Positions 1-7,498 of a DNA stretch of 17,234 nt are shown here, piece by piece. Under the pieces are notes generated by a model. The model searched no databases. It was not told the DNA's origin and saw nothing but the letters and a program-made list of their open reading frames with translations. The position numbers and the translations under genes are program-made. The first letter of the stretch is position 1. The number at the start of each line of letters is the position of its first letter. The DNA is taken from assembly GCA_002387735.1 (NCBI GenBank), contig DGKJ01000085.1, positions 325 through 17,558 of the forward strand, written 5' to 3'. This DNA is from Bacteriovoracaceae bacterium UBA4573 (GTDB taxonomy: Bacteria; Bdellovibrionota; UBA1018; UBA923).

Positions 1-267
1 TGTCTTCGAGTACGTCCGTCGCCGCGCCACAACTTCGGTCTCGCTCGCGGCGATGGTTTCTGAAACGGTGATTCGCCCGGACTCCATGTCGTAAACGCAA
101 TCGGAAGTGGTCCCCGTAACCACCTCGATGCGATCTCGCACCTCACTTCCAAGCGCTGATCCCATGGTGAGGGCTTCTATTCCAGCGTTCAAGTTCGCGC
201 GGGCTGGGCTAACCGCCGCGAATGTTCCAGTAAATCCAATCCAAACCACGAGCCATCCTTTGCTCAT
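1..267 (-). CDS. Exported protein, N-terminal part only (runs off the left edge)
   Basis: An open frame of 89 codons starts at ATG 265-267 and continues without a stop past the window edge. The start is supported by an AGGAG ribosome binding site eight bases upstream. The N-terminus begins MSKGWLVVWIGFTGTFAAV and then SPARA, a Sec signal peptide probably cut after the ARA at about residue 24. The visible mature part is polar, with a single cysteine (SDCVYD) and an SETIAASETEVVARRR stretch. It begins 18 bases after the stop of the upstream exported-protein gene on the same strand, so the two are probably co-transcribed. I do not recognise the family; the rest of the protein lies outside the window. 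Confidence 0.75.
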   Translation of the reverse strand, partial: MSKGWLVVWIGFTGTFAAVSPARANLNAGIEALTMGSALGSEVRDRIEVVTGTTSDCVYDMESGRITVSETIAASETEVVARRRTYSKT

Positions 268-285
268 ATTTTTTTCTCCTAAAAC

Positions 286-798
286 TTAAAAGCCTACCTC
301 AGAAAAGGGTTTACCAGTGGGCCAACGCAAACACACTCGCACCTTTTCGGCGCGAGGTGAGTAAACAAAACCTCGTCCCACTTCATCTACCGTCAGTTGT
401 CTCAAACCGCCTCTTAACGAGCGTTTATCAACCCCGGACAACGCCACGGTGCCCTCTTTGACGCCTTCATATTTGCTGAGCACTTCTTTAACTGGCTCGT
501 CACAGAAATAAGTCATCCATTCGACTACGCCCTTTCGTACCGATACGGTCGCAGTCATCGACGCCCCTCGAAGGCCGACGTCATAAAAATAAAGCACTCG
601 CCCACGTTCCCGCAGCACGCGCATGGGTTGCCCCACCAGGACAAGCAGTTTTGATTCGGGTGTTTCGCCGGGAACAATCGATTCAGCACGGAACTCCGGT
701 GTTTCAACCTTTGAACCGCGCTTATTTTTTACGGCTCTGCCGTAACTTGCCATGCTCATCATACTCACTATTCCCAAACACAATGCCCATTTCCACAT
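286..798 (-). CDS. Small exported protein, possibly BamE/SmpA-like
   Basis: This 170-residue protein starts at the ATG of MWKWALCLGIV. AAGGA lies eight bases upstream, a better site than the earlier in-frame GTG (825) or the ATG three codons upstream. The signal peptide is hydrophobic (LCLGIVSMMSMAS) with likely cleavage after YGRA; there is no lipobox cysteine. Around residues 40-105 the pattern PGETPESKLLVLVGQP, then a short loop, VLYFYDVG and a strand ending in GVVEWMTYF resembles the BamE/SmpA/OmlA fold (G-x-S...LG-x-P...Y). That is a motif reading by eye, not a confirmed family match. If correct, it would be a periplasmic or outer-membrane accessory protein. It is first in a tandem pair with the exported protein that follows 18 bases downstream. 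Confidence 0.75.
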   Translation of the reverse strand: MWKWALCLGIVSMMSMASYGRAVKNKRGSKVETPEFRAESIVPGETPESKLLVLVGQPMRVLRERGRVLYFYDVGLRGASMTATVSVRKGVVEWMTYFCDEPVKEVLSKYEGVKEGTVALSGVDKRSLRGGLRQLTVDEVGRGFVYSPRAEKVRVCLRWPTGKPFSEVGF

Positions 799-864
799 GT
801 GAATCATCCTTCGTTGCTTCAGCACTGACGCACGATTAGTTTAACGAAAAGTGAGGGGTCGGTA

Positions 865-892
865 TTGATTTTTTTTTCCTGATCGATACGAT
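865..892 (+). promoter_or_regulatory. Candidate sigma-70-type promoter for the 71-aa gene
   Basis: TTGATT (865-870) and TACGAT (887-892) are separated by 16 bases. This would place transcription start about 100 bases before the ATG at 1002. The 203-base divergent region 799-1001 also holds several T-tracts; I found no convincing promoter for the minus-strand gene there. Confidence 0.3.
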
Positions 893-1001
893 TTGGCTGA
901 GGAGTTTTTTCTCGGTTTTTTTTGCCGGGTTCCTTGGCATCAATCGCTGTCGCAGTACATGAAGTACACACTCAAACGAACCACGGAGGATTCGCACGCG
1001 C

Positions 1002-1217
1002 ATGGCTCATTCCAGCCCGGTTACGGGAATCATCGAAGAAAACTTAGTCATCATTGATTTTGGAAAGCACGAGGGAAAAACGGTTTCAATCATCGCCGAA
1101 GAAGACCCGGCATTTTATCAGGTACTCGTTTTGCAAAAAGACAATTTTGCAATTCGCAGGCATCGCGACAAAAGCTTTCGGTTGTACCGAAATCCCTTAT
1201 TTCAGATTGAAGTCTGA
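1002..1217 (+). CDS. Small protein with exodeoxyribonuclease X C-terminal-like domain
   Basis: This 71-residue soluble protein starts at ATG 1002 behind a strong GGAGG. Residues about 17-65 read IIDFGKHEGKTVSIIAEEDP, followed by FYQVLVL, which resembles the short FGKYKGK-T-...-I...DP-x-Y-x-x-WL module at the C-terminus of exodeoxyribonuclease X-like enzymes and also found alone in small bacterial proteins. No exonuclease catalytic domain (DEDD motifs) is present, so nuclease activity is not implied. The module is sometimes linked to nucleic acid binding, but its role here is unknown. The stop lies 24 bases from the stop of the converging minus-strand gene. It is the only plus-strand gene in the first 9 kb. 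Confidence 0.75.
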   Translation: MAHSSPVTGIIEENLVIIDFGKHEGKTVSIIAEEDPAFYQVLVLQKDNFAIRRHRDKSFRLYRNPLFQIEV

Positions 1218-1241
1218 AAAACAGCGATATTCGACTGCCCT

Positions 1242-3863
1242 TTAGTAGGCGCTTTTACTGTTGTCGTCGGCTAGATTGCGAACTCCGCCATAACCCATGC
1301 GTCGGGCTTCTTCGCGCGACGTGATATAACGCCCGCATTCGCGCTTCGTATTGCCTATTTCTTTTTTAAACTGCGCGCAGTCTTTGCGAGCGACTTGTAG
1401 CGCTCCAGGATTTTTATCACAAATGTCGTGAACGCCCTTTAACGTATTTTCGAAAATCTCCGCCAACTCAATGCGCGCGAGATCGGGAGAGTGCATTTCC
1501 GCATACTCCTCGCAAGCATTACCCGCCTCGGCTAAATCACCTCGAAGTGCGTCGAGTTCGTCGACCACCCCTTCTTTTTTCTTTTGGTTCGCGCAACTCA
1601 CTTTTAACGTCGCCAGGCGGCCGAGAACTTCCCCAATGGCACGCTGATCTTCTTTAGGTTTACTATCCGCATTGGCTAGCGCGGAAATACGGGTCTCAAA
1701 AGCCTCATTGCTAAGTACCGGCATGCCGGCGATCGCACCCACTGCGGCGCTGAGGTCGTCTGGTACCGCGCAGATGCCTTTTTCATCTTTTTCTGCACAA
1801 GAAAACGCGCTTTGGGCGGTCGGATCAAAGCCGCCTAAGCGGCCAGCTCCCGGAATTTTCGATAATAGCGCGTTCAATTGAGCCAGCGCAGCTTGATTGC
1901 CCTGAGCAATTCCCGCGTAGGCCCTGCCTTGGGCTTGAATGGCTTTACTTATAGACGCATTCACTTTTTCTTTGGCCAATTCCGCTCCGGGTTTTTTCAC
2001 GCAGAGCATCGTAGTACACGACGGGTCAACGTAGTGGCCTTTGCCCTTCATGAGTTCGACGTTCTGGGTAATCGCCGAACTTACTTTGCCGTATTTATCC
2101 GCGCAGTCCTCGAGTCCAGTGCACACGCACCCACCCGCGCCTAAACCGCGGCACTCCGGCGACTTTGCAGTGTCGATCACGCCCGGAATTGGCATGATCA
2201 GACCACCATTCGAATCAGGCAGATTACTGCCTGACTTCACGGTTTCGACTAGATCAGTGAGGTGATTGATACATTCTTTACGTTGATCAAGGGTAGCGGG
2301 ACCTTCGGATTTTCCTGGGTTTTGCACCGCTGATCCGCAGTGGTGACTATTTAAGTGGAGCGTAAGATCAACACCTAAGGTTTTCTCAAAGCTTTTCACA
2401 GTGTCGCGCATCGCTTTGGCAGTGGCTCGAAAATCAGAAGCCACTTCGCGTACTTTTGATTCATAGTCCATTCGACGGGCAGCGAGCGTACCGGTTTCGC
2501 TATTGTATTCCTTTTGACTGGCATTTTTCACATTGGCCATGCACCAACGAAATTGACTGGCGTAGGCTTTGCCGAAAGATCCGTATTCTTCCTCCAGCCG
2601 TCTAAGACGAGCGTCTTGCTTTTGCAGTGCGCCCGAGGCGTCTTCGATCGCATGCAACACGTCGACTGAATCCGAAAGGTTCGGTTTATTCAACTCGAGT
2701 TCACCCATTAACGACGAATCAATATTCTCTAGATCGAGACTAAAGAGCGATGACTTATCGCCAGCCTGATCTTTGTCGATGTTCTCTTTGGAATTCCCAC
2801 CTGAATATTCATTGTACCTATTCACCAGACAGGTTCGCGTTTCAACTCGTTCGAACTTGCCCTTTCTGCCGTCGCCACTGGGGCTGCGCTCAAGACAGCG
2901 GCTGCGACGTAGGGGGCTGTTGTAGGCAGCGTCGCCGTTCACACAATCATGAAATTTGCTGATCACGTCGGAACGCAACGCCGAATACAACCTAGCCCGT
3001 TCTTGGCGCAAAGTCGGAATGGCCTCGTTTAACTGTGGCTCTTTTTCTTGGATTTTATCCAACATTTCCTGGGCCCGGGCGGTAGCCTGTGAAAACTGTC
3101 GTACACGTTCGTCGAGCTCGGTTGCCCGCAGTTTCTGTTTTTCGGCCAAACCTTCGACTTCAGTAATGTAAGAACCTACGCACTCGCGCTTATCATCGAG
3201 ATCGTCTCGAAAGTGCAACATTGAAGCCCGCACTTTTTCATAGTTCGATTGAAAACACTCGAGCGACTGGCGCGCGGCCGCCACTCGTTTTATCTCGCAG
3301 CGAGCTTTGCCCTGTTCTTCAGAAACCGCTCGAATCGCATCCATCAACTGAGCTTCACTGTATGTGCCCTCTTTACCGTCTCTGGTAGCCGGACCTCTAA
3401 AACTGTCGCAGCTTGCTCCTAGGTATTTGTTCGCAACATGGGCGTCTTCGTAGGGATCGGCCGTGAGCGAACAAACAGCGCCAGAGTTTTTAGCCCCGAA
3501 AAAATCGTTTGCCACCTGCGCGGCGTTTAAGGTGCTATCGACCACGAGTTTGGCTTTCATCTGATCAGGCGTCAGATTGGCAGCGCTACCAGTGGTTTGT
3601 TGAAGTCCCTGCATGGCACAAGCATTGAAATTGGCACCACCAAACGACTGAGACGAACCCATCATCGTGGCGCCGGCCTTTTGAATTGTTGCCTGGGAAG
3701 GGCCGATCTGATGCAGCGCGCCTTCGCAAACTGACAGCTCACCCGCCGTCACGGCGGCCTGATCAATACTAGCTTGCTGTCCTGGGTTTGGAGCCGGCGC
3801 CGTTTGCGCCAAGGCCAACGGGGCCACGCCAATGCCCAGAGCCAGAAAATAAACACTTTTCAT
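1242..3863 (-). CDS. Large secreted cysteine-rich coiled-coil protein, unknown function
   Basis: This 873-residue protein starts at ATG 3861-3863 behind GGGGGA. The signal peptide MKSVYFLALGIGVAPLALA is followed by a Q/P/A-rich segment. I count 26 cysteines, all after the signal peptide and spread along the chain. Six lie between residues 571 and 621, including CVC and ECRG...DCADK; an even number suggests disulfides in the periplasm or outside the cell. Helical, charged stretches at about 185-300 and 405-495 look like coiled coils, and 630-670 is an alanine/glutamine-rich helix. No enzymatic motif, transmembrane anchor, lipobox or sorting signal is visible. It has its own promoter and is separated by 120 bases from the subtilase-like gene upstream, so it is probably a single-gene unit. 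I do not recognise the family. Confidence 0.85.
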   Translation of the reverse strand: MKSVYFLALGIGVAPLALAQTAPAPNPGQQASIDQAAVTAGELSVCEGALHQIGPSQATIQKAGATMMGSSQSFGGANFNACAMQGLQQTTGSAANLTPDQMKAKLVVDSTLNAAQVANDFFGAKNSGAVCSLTADPYEDAHVANKYLGASCDSFRGPATRDGKEGTYSEAQLMDAIRAVSEEQGKARCEIKRVAAARQSLECFQSNYEKVRASMLHFRDDLDDKRECVGSYITEVEGLAEKQKLRATELDERVRQFSQATARAQEMLDKIQEKEPQLNEAIPTLRQERARLYSALRSDVISKFHDCVNGDAAYNSPLRRSRCLERSPSGDGRKGKFERVETRTCLVNRYNEYSGGNSKENIDKDQAGDKSSLFSLDLENIDSSLMGELELNKPNLSDSVDVLHAIEDASGALQKQDARLRRLEEEYGSFGKAYASQFRWCMANVKNASQKEYNSETGTLAARRMDYESKVREVASDFRATAKAMRDTVKSFEKTLGVDLTLHLNSHHCGSAVQNPGKSEGPATLDQRKECINHLTDLVETVKSGSNLPDSNGGLIMPIPGVIDTAKSPECRGLGAGGCVCTGLEDCADKYGKVSSAITQNVELMKGKGHYVDPSCTTMLCVKKPGAELAKEKVNASISKAIQAQGRAYAGIAQGNQAALAQLNALLSKIPGAGRLGGFDPTAQSAFSCAEKDEKGICAVPDDLSAAVGAIAGMPVLSNEAFETRISALANADSKPKEDQRAIGEVLGRLATLKVSCANQKKKEGVVDELDALRGDLAEAGNACEEYAEMHSPDLARIELAEIFENTLKGVHDICDKNPGALQVARKDCAQFKKEIGNTKRECGRYITSREEARRMGYGGVRNLADDNSKSAY

Positions 3864-3896
3864 TCAAGATCCCCCACAAAAACCGGTCCACTCATC

Positions 3897-3924
3897 ATTA
3901 TAGCGAGTTTGAAAATCAACACAA
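3897..3924 (-). promoter_or_regulatory. Promoter of the large secreted protein gene
   Basis: On the minus strand a perfect -10 element TATAAT (3897-3902) is preceded, after 16 bases, by TTGTGT (3919-3924), a partial -35. Transcription would start near 3890, giving a leader of about 25 bases that ends in the GGGGGA ribosome binding site. Confidence 0.55.
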
Positions 3925-3983
3925 TATCAGATTAAAATAATCATGAACTACTCGCTCCAATACGCTGTTTTTATTGTGTTTTT

Positions 3984-6023
3984 TTATTTTCCCTTTTTAC
4001 AAGCCCCGGCAAGGCGGTTCAAAAATCGCAGATCTAGCAGAGCCCGAGCCCCGCTCACTTGCCAGTCGAGATCGGGCTCCGACGGGCTGGCGTCGTCGAG
4101 CAAGGCGACCTTTAGTTCGGAAGCACTCACCGTTGGGCACACGCTGGTAGCAAGTGCTGCCACTCCTGCCACCACACCCGCAGCCAAACCTGAGTGACTT
4201 TGAGTCCGGGTTTTCCCTCGAGGGCGGGCGACAAAGAGATCTTCCCCGGGGGCTGCTAGATCGACGGTTCGAGGCCCGTAGCTTGAGGCAATTTTTTGAT
4301 TTTTACTTCGCCACAAGACCACTTCCGAAATATTGGTTTTAGGAATTGAGCGCAGCCCGTAGGCCGCTACACTCACGACGTTGTCAAACTCTCTCGAGTA
4401 CGCAGCGGGGTAACGTGGTTCATCGTCTAAGTTCGTACCGTCGTCGCCAGCCGCAGCGACGACCAACACGCCAGCAGCTTTCGCAACTTCAATGGCACTT
4501 CGCAACGCCGCAGAACGTACGGGCGTAGCCCAACCACATACAATGATGCGGGCACCGCTGGCGATCGCATATTCGAAGGCCGCCACGATGGAGCCAGAAC
4601 TGGTCTGCCCATAGGGACTGAACACCTTTACAGGCAGCAGCGTCACTCCGGGAGCTACCCCCATGGACTTCGACCACCCACCGCCCACTATCGACGCCAC
4701 TTCAGTGCCATGGGCATGGTCGTCGAACGCACGAGCATCGCCCGAGATGAAGTCCCAACCCGCGCTCTCTCGCAGTCCGTCCCAATAAAGCGTTCGGTTT
4801 AATTCAGAATGATTGTAGTCCATTCCACTGTCGAGCACGGCGACGATCACGCGTCGATCCCCAACCCCATGGCGCGCCCACGCTTCGGGTAACCGCAACC
4901 GGTGGTGGGCCCAGAATCGATTCCGATCTTTTAATACCACTGAACTCGCTCGCTTGAGTTCGATGCGACCCGAGTCCGCACCACGATAATCTTGGTCGTA
5001 CTGGTAGTACCGCCAGATACGATACGGCAGAGTGGCGGTTCCCTTGATCGACAACCATAATTTGCGCCAAAACCCGTCGCGATACTTGGCCACTGGTTGG
5101 GACATCTTAATGTCCCGCGAGCCCGCATCAATCGATATTGGCGTCTTGGTGCTTGAGCTTGGCACAATACCCGCAACAGTTTTTTCTTTTATGGTTCCTT
5201 GTTGAGCAGCAAGCAGGTTTTGCGCAATTGCGTTGACCGTGGCGTCGACAGCGCGATCAAACGCTCGCAAAAGGGCATCGGTGCGAGCCCAGGTGAGCGC
5301 TGCTAAATAGTCCGCTCCCCCATAACCAAAGTGAGCCGACACGTCGAAGTAAAAACCCGAAGTTCTCGCATTGATGGCCTGTTCGACTACTCCTTTGTCG
5401 GTACTAAAAACCAGATCCGTACCAAAGTGCGCCGCGTACGGCAGGCGTTTTACTCTCGCGCCGGCAAGCACAACTTCGAAATTTATCTCGTGGCCGATTT
5501 CAAGCCCGGTACGCAGGCCGCCCGTATCGCGAAAAGTAGGACCAAACCAACCTGGCTCACGGGTGAGCGGGAACTCATTGCGAAAATTCACGTCGAGGCC
5601 ATGATTAAAATCGTTGCCCTCACCACGAGCGAAACCAAACTGCATGCAGTCTCCACGCCGGCCTACGATAAACTTCAGTTCTGCAATTTCTACTCGGGTC
5701 CGTAGTACGTTCTTCGCGATTGGCGGCAGTTCGTCGACATCAGCTTTGTTCGGCTCCGCCACTCGCACTCGAATTTTCTTTTGAATTAGTTTGCGAATAA
5801 TCTTTGTTTGAAAATTTTCACCAAACCACCTGACCGAACCGTACTGAGTTAAAGCTGGCAGTTCGATGTAGCGCGCTACAATGGGATCTATCTCAACGAT
5901 CCAATCATCGTTGAAGGTAGCGGCGCACACCGGAGTTGCGTACGTTTGAACAATGATGATAAAAATTGCGCGCCAACCGAGCCTGAACCTAGTGCGGCGC
6001 GCCTTTGAAAAAAATAAGTACAC
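3984..6023 (-). CDS. Exported subtilisin-like (S8) protein with CsgG-like N-terminal region; active site degenerate
   Basis: Starting at GTG 6021-6023 gives 679 residues with AAGG five bases upstream and a basic-then-hydrophobic N-terminus (RRTRFRLGWRAIFIIIV ... ATPVCAA), a plausible signal peptide. The frame is open to another GTG at 6095, which would overlap the upstream gene more and has no good ribosome site. Numbering from GTG 6023, residues 35-275 resemble the neighbouring CsgG-like protein. Residues 385-670 carry the S8 fold: catalytic Asp in VIVAVLDSGMD (D398) and His in DDHAHGTEVAS (H438), plus the DLAAPGEDL motif. However, the oxyanion asparagine (usual AAGN) is Asp in VVAAAGDDG (D527). 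The usual NMSxG strand reads VCGWA. The serine motif GTSxAxPxxAG reads SHSGLAAGVVAG, putting Gly where Ser is expected unless the loop is shifted by one. It may be a pseudopeptidase. It overlaps the upstream gene by 35 bases. Confidence 0.88.
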   Translation of the reverse strand: MYLFFSKARRTRFRLGWRAIFIIIVQTYATPVCAATFNDDWIVEIDPIVARYIELPALTQYGSVRWFGENFQTKIIRKLIQKKIRVRVAEPNKADVDELPPIAKNVLRTRVEIAELKFIVGRRGDCMQFGFARGEGNDFNHGLDVNFRNEFPLTREPGWFGPTFRDTGGLRTGLEIGHEINFEVVLAGARVKRLPYAAHFGTDLVFSTDKGVVEQAINARTSGFYFDVSAHFGYGGADYLAALTWARTDALLRAFDRAVDATVNAIAQNLLAAQQGTIKEKTVAGIVPSSSTKTPISIDAGSRDIKMSQPVAKYRDGFWRKLWLSIKGTATLPYRIWRYYQYDQDYRGADSGRIELKRASSVVLKDRNRFWAHHRLRLPEAWARHGVGDRRVIVAVLDSGMDYNHSELNRTLYWDGLRESAGWDFISGDARAFDDHAHGTEVASIVGGGWSKSMGVAPGVTLLPVKVFSPYGQTSSGSIVAAFEYAIASGARIIVCGWATPVRSAALRSAIEVAKAAGVLVVAAAGDDGTNLDDEPRYPAAYSREFDNVVSVAAYGLRSIPKTNISEVVLWRSKNQKIASSYGPRTVDLAAPGEDLFVARPRGKTRTQSHSGLAAGVVAGVAALATSVCPTVSASELKVALLDDASPSEPDLDWQVSGARALLDLRFLNRLAGACKKGK

Positions 6024-6957
6024 GATCCCCTTCCCTGGTTTCGCGCAAACTTCCGTTTGAAGGATCGTCTTTATAAGACGCCCTCGAATGATCACGGGCC
6101 ACCGAATTGACCACTACCGTGCCAATTGGAAAGTGACCGGAATAAATCTCGAACAGATCGCCCACCTTAATTTCGTCCCGGGCACCACCTGCAAACGTCA
6201 ACATACGAGTGTCGGTATCTACGCTCGCTACGGTCGACTCCCAATCCATCAAGAAATTCGTGCGGGGGTCTTTCATCAAATTTTTTACTGCTTCTCGTAC
6301 CACCGAACGAAAAATCGTAGCTATTTTTTGTTGGCGTACGAAATCAAGACCCGTTTCCAAGTCGTTGAAACTAGCTGTCACGTTCAGATTTAATCCAAGT
6401 AACCGCGCATCACCGGACCCAACCCCAACGATTTCCCGGCGTACTTTATCGAAAATATAAAAATCGACCTCGAGTCGCCCAACTGTTACCTTCACTTCGC
6501 CATCCAGCCCGACTGCCGACCCCTCGCCGATATCGCCGACGCCGCGGTGATAACCAAACTTCAGTCCCCACTCCGATAGATTTGCCTCGAACGCCGTGAT
6601 GCCTCCGCGTATCACGAAGCGTTGTTTCGGAGCGTCGGAATCACCAGATTCTTGCTCCAGTCCGTTGGTGCGTAACTTGGTCGTGGCTCGCGGAATCTCC
6701 GTGAGTAAAATTTCCTGAAGGGCTAATCCTGAGTCGACCCTAGTTCGACCATCGGGCAGGTAGAACTGGGCGTCATAAAGTTTTCCAATGCTCGCATCAC
6801 GCACCGGATAGGCTTGCGACTCCTTGGTTTTGTTATTTTTTTTTGTCAGTACTCTTCGTTTACCGAACGCGTGAACGTCTTGAACTGCGAATAGGCAGGA
6901 AAAAACTGCCCCTACCACGATCAACTGTCTGAAACGGTGCGTGCCTACAAAACGCAT
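5989..6957 (-). CDS. Exported CsgG/FlgT-like protein
   Basis: This 322-residue protein starts at ATG 6955-6957 with GGGGG nine bases upstream. The signal peptide ends at about residue 30 (CLFAVQDVHA). Residues 55-230 follow the layout of CsgG/LpoB-like proteins: an initial helix-rich part, then FVIRGGITAFE, a strand EVKVTVGRLEVDFYIFD, GVGSGDARLLG, and a terminal helix IFRSVVREAVKNLM. Residues 240-320 form a small beta domain (VASVDTDTRMLTFAGG ... IKVGDLFEIY ... EGDRVLIFF) similar in style to the FlgT C-terminal domain. No lipobox is present, so it is probably periplasmic. It sits first in a two-gene operon and overlaps the subtilase-like gene, whose N-terminal half looks like a divergent relative. 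Known families of this fold take part in curli export, penicillin-binding protein activation or the flagellar outer ring; which applies here cannot be told. Confidence 0.8.
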   Translation of the reverse strand: MRFVGTHRFRQLIVVGAVFSCLFAVQDVHAFGKRRVLTKKNNKTKESQAYPVRDASIGKLYDAQFYLPDGRTRVDSGLALQEILLTEIPRATTKLRTNGLEQESGDSDAPKQRFVIRGGITAFEANLSEWGLKFGYHRGVGDIGEGSAVGLDGEVKVTVGRLEVDFYIFDKVRREIVGVGSGDARLLGLNLNVTASFNDLETGLDFVRQQKIATIFRSVVREAVKNLMKDPRTNFLMDWESTVASVDTDTRMLTFAGGARDEIKVGDLFEIYSGHFPIGTVVVNSVARDHSRASYKDDPSNGSLRETREGDRVLIFFKGAPH

Positions 6958-6983
6958 AAAACCATACCCCCAAATTCAATCCC

Positions 6984-7006
6984 TTGAGTTGTCCCTCGGC
7001 ACTCAA
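6984..7006 (-). repeat. Inverted repeat in the presumed leader of the CsgG-like gene
   Basis: TTGAGT (6984-6989) and ACTCAA (7001-7006) are perfect complements separated by 11 bases. With one bulged base the stem extends by three pairs (GTC/GGC, including one G-U), leaving a four-base loop. It lies 27-49 bases before the ATG, so it could form a leader hairpin or be an operator. It has no T-run and is not a terminator. Confidence 0.35.
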
Positions 7007-7126
7007 ACAGTAAAAACTTAACCTTATTTTCCCCAAAACGCACTCTGGCAGGGTTTTCCCGGTCAAAAAGCGACCGAACAGTGGAGGGATTTTGTTTGAA
7101 ACGGGGTTGGAACCAAAAAGGAAGAA

Positions 7127-7498
7127 TTAAATCAGAGAATCTGCGATCGTGCGCACCATTTTATCGATCTGAAACGGTTTGCTGAATATTTCGATTACGC
7201 CCAAACCGCGTGCGCTTTCCTTGGTTATGTCGTTATAACCAGAACAGAGAAATATTTTAGGTTTTACTGCCACCTTGTCTTTCAACTGCGTCAATAATGT
7301 AATGCCGTCACCGTCTGCCATTCTCACGTCCGATATTAAAACGTCGAACTTGTCGGATTCCAGTAAATCAAGCGCTACGCGTCCGCTCGGCGCCATTGAA
7401 ACCTTGGCTCCGAAGGCCGACAACTCTTCGCAAAGGATCTCGCGAAGATCTTGTTCATCGTCGACGACTAAAATGGTTCTTCCAATAAGAAGGGTCAT
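7127..7498 (-). CDS. Single-domain response regulator (CheY-like receiver)
   Basis: This 123-residue protein is one receiver domain with no output domain. The key residues are in place: acidic pocket D13-D14-E15 (ILVVDDEQD), phospho-acceptor D57 (FDVLISDVRM), S86 (IFLCSGYND) and K107 (IFSKPFQ). It would be phosphorylated by the PAS-PAS histidine kinase encoded directly upstream, with whose stop codon its ATG overlaps (ATGA), implying translational coupling. Without an output domain it must act by protein-protein contact or pass phosphate on. The nearby stator genes make a motility role conceivable, but nothing in the sequence shows it. The position equivalent to CheY Thr87 is serine, which is common. 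Confidence 0.95.
   Translation of the reverse strand: MTLLIGRTILVVDDEQDLREILCEELSAFGAKVSMAPSGRVALDLLESDKFDVLISDVRMADGDGITLLTQLKDKVAVKPKIFLCSGYNDITKESARGLGVIEIFSKPFQIDKMVRTIADSLI

Noticed and set aside
949..970. GTACA repeated either side of TGAA before the 71-aa gene
   Set aside because: A five-base direct repeat this short is expected by chance, and no promoter element coincides with it.
3943..4197. Plus-strand open frame covering the end of the subtilase gene
   Set aside because: It has no ribosome site and low-complexity composition, and it lies antisense to a gene with clear domain motifs.
5331..5705. 124-codon plus-strand open frame
   Set aside because: It is antisense to the CsgG-like part of the subtilase gene, with no ribosome site and no recognisable motif; best explained as a shadow frame.
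7069..7085. CGGTC/GACCG inverted repeat with a seven-base loop downstream of the receiver gene
   Set aside because: The stem is only five pairs and no T-run follows on the minus strand, so it is not a convincing rho-independent terminator.
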